Positions 50,540 through 50,748 of a stretch of 50,748 nt of DNA are shown here, one piece after another (position 1 is the stretch's first letter; each line of letters opens with the position of its first letter). The position numbers were made by a program, and so were the translations under genes. Source of the stretch: Bacillus subtilis (GTDB lineage Bacteria > Pseudomonadota > Alphaproteobacteria > Rhizobiales > Rhizobiaceae); assembly GCA_021733665.1 (NCBI GenBank), contig JAHREI010000012.1, positions 1 to 50,748 on the forward strand, written 5' to 3'. The notes beneath the pieces were generated by a model, which worked only from the letters and a program-made list of their open reading frames with translations, ran no database searches and was not told the DNA's origin.

Positions 50540-50616
50540 TCAACTAATCCCCTGATATCCATTTAACTGAAATGAGAATCACTAAGTTATTATGACGACC
50601 AAGTTTAGATAATGTT

Positions 50617-50635
50617 GTGAGTATTTGGTGAGTAC
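50617..50635 (+). promoter_or_regulatory. Candidate integrase arm-type sites, right
   Basis: GTGAGTAT (50617-50624) and GTGAGTAC (50628-50635), 11 bp apart, match the pair at 184-202 in sequence, orientation and spacing. They lie about 60 bp from the core repeat. The remaining part of 50540-50693 shows nothing else. Confidence 0.55.
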
Positions 50636-50693
50636 AATTATACGCTATGATAGGCGGGGAGCGTTCTAAGTATAACTATTTGTTTTCATTGAT

Positions 50694-50748
50694 GAAAACT
50701 GGTGCTGCGAGGGAGGATTGAACTCCCGACCTCTCCATTACCAATGGA
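50694..50748 (-). other. attR: 3' part of the rebuilt tRNA-Thr(GGT)
   Basis: Identical over 55 bp to positions 1-55. The window ends inside the anticodon stem; the next base outside should be G if the intact tRNA continues. The integrated phage thus supplies the 3' part of a functional tRNA-Thr here, which explains how insertion leaves the host gene working. Confidence 0.95.

Overview
The window is one complete integrated prophage, seen edge to edge. A 55-bp direct repeat (1-55 and 50694-50748) is the 3' part of a tRNA-Thr (anticodon GGT) on the minus strand. The left copy departs from tRNA sequence at base 56. The right copy runs off the window where the rest of the tRNA should continue, so integration rebuilds the tRNA at the right end. 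The host is probably a Rhizobiales/Brucellaceae-like alphaproteobacterium: there is a GTTC-N7-GTTC LexA box of the alphaproteobacterial type, a C-terminal remnant that looks like the repABC-plasmid initiator RepC, and gene styles typical of rhizobial prophages. The species cannot be fixed from sequence alone.

Layout. (1) 0.2-1.5 kb: tyrosine integrase. (2) 1.5-9.6 kb, leftward: one long early operon of overlapping genes, from an excisionase-like gene at its far end through a DUF5131 protein, small unknowns, a ParB-like protein, a sliding clamp (DnaN), DUF2303, SSB and an HD hydrolase, read from promoter PL. (3) 9.6-11.3 kb: the genetic switch, with a CI/LexA-like S24 repressor, a Cro-like protein and five copies of a 15-bp operator, TGACGATAATCGTCA or variants. 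(4) 11.3-15.5 kb, rightward: HTH regulator, adenine-type methyltransferase, zinc-finger/Toprim primase and SF3 helicase, followed by a non-coding stretch with 20-bp-spaced iterons. (5) 15.9-41.3 kb: morphogenesis. The head genes are lambda-like (terminase GpA family, lambda portal, gpW, S14 protease with nested scaffold, gpD, gpE). The tail genes are P2/Mu-like and contractile (V, W, J, I, fibres, sheath FI, tube FII, E/E+E', tape measure, U, X, D), so this is a mosaic myovirus. (6) 41.4-43.2 kb: lysis cassette (GH19-like endolysin, overlapping spanin-like pair, holin candidate). (7) 43.3-50.5 kb: accessory cargo, with a DUF4238 protein, SRAP protein, small-molecule methyltransferase, GntR regulator, an SOS-controlled translesion polymerase operon, a membrane protein, a HEPN-like protein and the RepC remnant.

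How it works together. PL and PR have the same design (-35, 17-bp spacer, TCATAT), with a repressor operator inside the spacer. RecA-stimulated self-cleavage of the S24 repressor would open both. The repressor and Cro-like genes both appear to start at or next to their transcription starts, as leaderless messages. The prophage also carries an unusual DNA-damage set: its own sliding clamp, SSB, an SRAP abasic-site protein and a LexA-boxed Y-family polymerase with a clamp-binding motif.

The strongest individual sequence signals are the GGGAAAC slippery site joining tail genes E and E', the inverted LexA boxes over the polymerase operon start, the duplicated domain inserted in the tail sheath, the iterons at 15.78-15.85 kb, and the HEPN-like gene abutting the RepC remnant.
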